NCBI GenBank assembly: GCA_020621965.1
Contig: JAHRYV010000012.1
Location: 855-64,854 of the forward strand
DNA from: Curvibacter sp.
GTDB lineage: Bacteria; Pseudomonadota; Gammaproteobacteria; Burkholderiales; Burkholderiaceae_C
DNA: 64,000 nucleotides
Reading direction: 5' to 3'
Part shown: positions 60,243 through 64,000 of the stretch, one piece after another
Layout: each line of letters starts with the position of its first letter
How positions within the stretch are numbered: the stretch's first letter is position 1
Notes under the pieces: generated by a model
Databases searched by the model: none
What the model was told of the DNA's origin: nothing
Seen by the model: the letters and a program-made list of their open reading frames with translations, nothing else
Position numbers and translations under genes: made by a program

Positions 60243-63200
60243 GTGACCCTGCACATTTCCTCATTCGAAGGCGGCAGCGCCCTCAGCAGCTTCCGCGTCC
60301 AGCAACTTCTGCCCCGCCTGCAGGCCATCCACGACAAGATCAGCGGCATCGCCGCGCGTTATGTCCATCTGGTCGCCTGCGACAGCGCCCCGACACCCGT
60401 GCTCCAGCAGCAGCTCGCCGCCCTGCTGACCTACGGCGAGCCCTATACCGGCCCGGCCGAGGGCCCGCTGGTGGTGGTGGCACCGCGCCTGGGCACGGTC
60501 TCGCCCTGGGCTTCCAAGGCCACGGACATCGCCCACAACTGCGGCCTGGCCGTGCACCGCGTGGAGCGTGTCGTTGAATACCGCCTGACGCTCAAGGCCG
60601 GCCTGCTGGGCAAGGCAGGGCTGAGCGCCGAGCAGCTGGGCCAGATGGCCGCGCTGTTGCACGACCGCATGACCGAAAGCGCCGTGGCTACCCGCGAGGA
60701 GGCCTGTGCCCTGTTCACCGAACTGCACCCGGCCGCCATGGAGCACGTGGACATCCTGGGGGGTGGCCGTGCCGCCCTGGAGCAGGCCAACGTGCAGTTC
60801 GGCCTGGCCCTGGCCGACGACGAGATCGACTACCTCGTGCAAGCCTTCAAGGGCCTGAAGCGCAACCCGACCGACGTCGAACTGATGATGTTCGCCCAGG
60901 CCAACAGCGAGCACTGCCGCCACAAGATCTTCAACGCCGACTTCACCATCGACGGCGTGCGCCAGCCGCGCAGCATGTTCGGCATGATCCGCCACACGCA
61001 CCAGACCAGCCCGCAGCACACGGTGGTGGCCTATTCGGACAATGCCTCCATCATGGAAGGCAACGCCGTCGAGCGTTTCGTCGCCCGCATGGGGCAGGGC
61101 GCGGCACCGGCCTATGCCAAGACCGCAGCCGTCAACCACGTGCTGATGAAGGTCGAGACGCACAACCACCCGACGGCTATTTCTCCGTTCCCGGGCGCCT
61201 CCACCGGTGCCGGCGGCGAGATCCGCGACGAGGGTGCGACGGGCCGCGGTTCGCGCCCCAAGGCCGGCCTGAGCGGTTTCACGGTGTCCAAGCTCTGGGG
61301 GGGCTGGTCGGATCAACCCGGCGGCAAGCCCGAGCACATCGCCAGCCCGCTGCAGATCATGATCGAGGGCCCGCTGGGCGGCGCGGCCTTCAACAACGAG
61401 TTCGGCCGACCCAACCTGGCCGGCTACTTCCGCGAATACGAGCAGAGCGTGGCCAGCGATGTGGACACGGTGCAGCGTGGTTACCACAAGCCCATCATGA
61501 TCGCCGGCGGTGTCGGCGCCATCGATGCGGACCAGACGAAAAAGATCGAGTTTCCGGCCGGCACGCTGCTGATCCAGCTCGGCGGCCCGGGCATGCGCAT
61601 CGGCATGGGCGGCGGCGCCGCCAGCTCCATGGCCACGGGCGCCAATGCGGCCGAGCTGGACTTCGACTCCGTGCAGCGCGGCAACCCCGAGATCGAGCGC
61701 CGCGCGCAGGAGGTCATCAACCACTGCTGGGCCCAAGGCGAGCACAACCCCATCCTGGCCATCCACGACGTCGGTGCCGGGGGCCTCTCCAACGCCTTCC
61801 CCGAGATCACCAACGACGCGGGCCGTGGCGCACGCTTCGACCTGCGCGCCGTGCCGCTGGAAGAGTCTGGCCTGGCCCCGAAGGAAATCTGGTGCAACGA
61901 GAGCCAGGAGCGCTACGTGCTGGCCATCGCGCCCGAGTCGCTGGAGACTTTCAAGGCCTTCTGCGAGCGCGAGCGCTGCCCTTTTGCCGTGGTCGGTGTG
62001 GCGACCGAAGAGCGCCAGCTGCAACTGGTCGACGCCGGGAAAGAAAGCCCGGTCGACATGCCGATGGACGTGCTGCTGGGCAAGCCGCCCAAGATGCATC
62101 GCGACGTCCAGACCATCCAGCGCCAGTTCCAGCCGCTGGACCTGACGGGCGTGGACCTGCAGAAAGCCGTGATCGACGTGCTGAGCCATCCCACCGTGGC
62201 GTCCAAGCGTTTCCTCATCACCATCGGCGACCGCGCCGTGGGCGGCCTCACGCACCGCGACCAGATGGTCGGCCCCTGGCAGGTGCCGGTGGCCGACGTG
62301 GCCGTGACCCTGGCCGACTACGCCGGGTTCAAGGGCGAGGCCATGAGCATGGGCGAACGCACGCCGCTGGCCGTGCTCGACGCCCCGGCCTCGGGCCGCA
62401 TGGCGGTGGCCGAGGCCATCACCAACCTGCTGGCCGCTCCCATCGAGCTGCCGCGCGTCAAGCTCTCGGCCAACTGGATGGCCGCCTGCGGTGAGCCGGG
62501 TGAAGACGCCGCGCTCTACGCCACCGTGCAGGCCGTGGGCATGGAGTTGTGCCCGGCCCTGGGTATCTCCATCCCGGTGGGCAAGGACAGCCTGTCCATG
62601 CGCACGCAGTGGCAGGACGGCAAGGAGAAGAAGAAGGTCACCTCGCCGGTGTCGCTGATCGTCAGCGCCTTCGCCACGCTGAACGATGTGCGCGGCACGC
62701 TGACGCCGCAACTCGACAATCAGGCCGACACCACGCTGCTGCTGGTCGATCTGGGCAAGGGCAGGAACCGCATGGCCGGCTCCATCCTCGCGCAGACGCT
62801 GAACCAGACGGGCGACACGGTGCCGGACCTGGATGACCCGCAGGATCTGGTCCAGCTCGTGAACGCGGTCAACACCCTGCGCGCGCAGGGCAAGCTGCTG
62901 GCCTACCACGACCGCAGCGACGGCGGCCTGCTGGCTGCCGCCGCCGAAATGGCCTTTGCCGGCCACGTGGGCGTGGCGCTGAACGTGGACCTGCTGGTCA
63001 CCGAAGGCGAGGCCACGGACCATGGTGACGCCAAGAACTGGGCGGCGCAGGTCAGCGCCCGGCGCGAGGAACTCACGCTCAAGGCCCTGTTCAACGAGGA
63101 ACTGGGGGCGGTGCTGCAGGTCAGGACGGATGAGCGCGACGCCGTGCTGGCCGTGCTGCGCGAACACGGTCTTTCCAGATTCAGCCATGTGATCGGCAAG

Positions 63201-64000
63201 ACCCGGCCTGCCGGTGGCAGCGTGGCCGCCGGCGTGGGCGAACTGCAGGTCTGGCGCGACGCCAAGGCCGTCTTCAGCGCCAAGCTGGCCGACCTGCATC
63301 AGGTCTGGGACAGCGTGAGCTGGAAGATCAACCAGCAGCGCGACAACACCGATTGCGCCGACCAGGAGCACGCCGCCGCCGGCGCGCCGAACGATCCCGG
63401 CATGCACGTGCACCTGACGTTCGACCCGGCGCAACAAGTGGCCCCGGCGCTGCTCAAGAGCCGTCCGAAGGTGGCCGTGCTGCGCGAACAGGGCGTGAAC
63501 TCGCACGTGGAGATGGCCTATGCCTTTACCGAGGCCGGCTTCGAGGCCTACGACGTGCACATGACCGACCTGCACAACGGCCGTGCCCAGCTGAAGGACT
63601 TCAAGGGTGTGGTGGCCTGCGGCGGCTTCTCTTATGGCGACACCCTGGGCGCGGGCATCGGCTGGGCGCGTTCCATCACCTTCAACCCGGTGCTGTCCGA
63701 GCAGTTCCAGGCTTTCTTCGCCCGCCCCGACACCTTCGGCCTGGGCGTGTGCAACGGTTGTCAGATGTTCGCCGAACTGGCCGACATCATCCCCGGTGCG
63801 CAGGACTGGCCGCGTTTCACCACCAACCGCAGCGAGCGTTTCGAGGCCCGCCTGTCCATGGTGGAAGTGCAGGACTCGCCCAGCCTGTTCTTCCAGGGCA
63901 TGGCCGGCAGCCGGCTGCCGATCGCCGTGGCGCACGGCGAGGGTTATGCCAACTTCGCCCGGCGTGGCAACGCGGCCCAGGCCATCGCCGCCATGCGCTT
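60243..64000 (+). CDS. purL: Phosphoribosylformylglycinamidine synthase, 3'-truncated by window end
   Basis: Manual translation from GTG at 60243: [42 protein letters not shown]; later [35 protein letters not shown] and [11 protein letters not shown]. Absent from the ORF track because no stop lies in the window. Confidence 0.96.
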   Translation, partial: MTLHISSFEGGSALSSFRVQQLLPRLQAIHDKISGIAARYVHLVACDSAPTPVLQQQLAALLTYGEPYTGPAEGPLVVVAPRLGTVSPWASKATDIAHNCGLAVHRVERVVEYRLTLKAGLLGKAGLSAEQLGQMAALLHDRMTESAVATREEACALFTELHPAAMEHVDILGGGRAALEQANVQFGLALADDEIDYLVQAFKGLKRNPTDVELMMFAQANSEHCRHKIFNADFTIDGVRQPRSMFGMIRHTHQTSPQHTVVAYSDNASIMEGNAVERFVARMGQGAAPAYAKTAAVNHVLMKVETHNHPTAISPFPGASTGAGGEIRDEGATGRGSRPKAGLSGFTVSKLWGGWSDQPGGKPEHIASPLQIMIEGPLGGAAFNNEFGRPNLAGYFREYEQSVASDVDTVQRGYHKPIMIAGGVGAIDADQTKKIEFPAGTLLIQLGGPGMRIGMGGGAASSMATGANAAELDFDSVQRGNPEIERRAQEVINHCWAQGEHNPILAIHDVGAGGLSNAFPEITNDAGRGARFDLRAVPLEESGLAPKEIWCNESQERYVLAIAPESLETFKAFCERERCPFAVVGVATEERQLQLVDAGKESPVDMPMDVLLGKPPKMHRDVQTIQRQFQPLDLTGVDLQKAVIDVLSHPTVASKRFLITIGDRAVGGLTHRDQMVGPWQVPVADVAVTLADYAGFKGEAMSMGERTPLAVLDAPASGRMAVAEAITNLLAAPIELPRVKLSANWMAACGEPGEDAALYATVQAVGMELCPALGISIPVGKDSLSMRTQWQDGKEKKKVTSPVSLIVSAFATLNDVRGTLTPQLDNQADTTLLLVDLGKGRNRMAGSILAQTLNQTGDTVPDLDDPQDLVQLVNAVNTLRAQGKLLAYHDRSDGGLLAAAAEMAFAGHVGVALNVDLLVTEGEATDHGDAKNWAAQVSARREELTLKALFNEELGAVLQVRTDERDAVLAVLREHGLSRFSHVIGKTRPAGGSVAAGVGELQVWRDAKAVFSAKLADLHQVWDSVSWKINQQRDNTDCADQEHAAAGAPNDPGMHVHLTFDPAQQVAPALLKSRPKVAVLREQGVNSHVEMAYAFTEAGFEAYDVHMTDLHNGRAQLKDFKGVVACGGFSYGDTLGAGIGWARSITFNPVLSEQFQAFFARPDTFGLGVCNGCQMFAELADIIPGAQDWPRFTTNRSERFEARLSMVEVQDSPSLFFQGMAGSRLPIAVAHGEGYANFARRGNAAQAIAAMR

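Noticed and set aside
60261-63935. 1224-aa antisense ORF opposite purL
   Set aside because: Shadow ORF caused by high GC3; low-complexity His/Gly/Ala/Arg composition, while the plus strand encodes canonical PurL.

Overview
This 64 kb window is GC-rich and looks like a betaproteobacterial chromosome, probably Burkholderiales/Comamonadaceae (inferred from gene content and order). It is almost fully coding. Housekeeping blocks flank a ~20 kb surface-glycan (LOS/O-antigen-type) locus at about 11.6-32.5 kb. Left block: a Pro-Ala repeat gene cut by the window edge, capA-like, DUF853/HerA-like, yebC, purD, an acyltransferase, hemF, nadD-rsfS-rlmH-maf-rng. Right block: tolB-pal-cpoB, YeeE/YedE, tcdA, three tRNAs, ABC-F, prmB-dapE-pilU-dapD-dapC, smc-zipA-ligA, def, glnD, map, purL (cut by the window edge). 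The glycan locus is the most interesting region. It combines (i) gmd-fcl with both GT11-like and GT10-like fucosyltransferases, (ii) a complete CDP-4-keto-6-deoxyglucose route plus RfbH, directly followed by an SDR and a split two-gene transketolase, suggesting a branched-chain CDP-3,6-dideoxy sugar, and (iii) a second His-for-Lys PLP 3-dehydratase resembling ColD and lacking the Fe-S cysteines. Two conserved genes, pilU-like and glnD, carry frameshifting indels that are either assembly errors or real lesions. Two real genes are missing from the ORF track because they run off the window: the (PA)n protein on the minus strand from 629, and purL on the plus strand from 60243. I saw no CRISPR array, prophage, IS element or rRNA operon.
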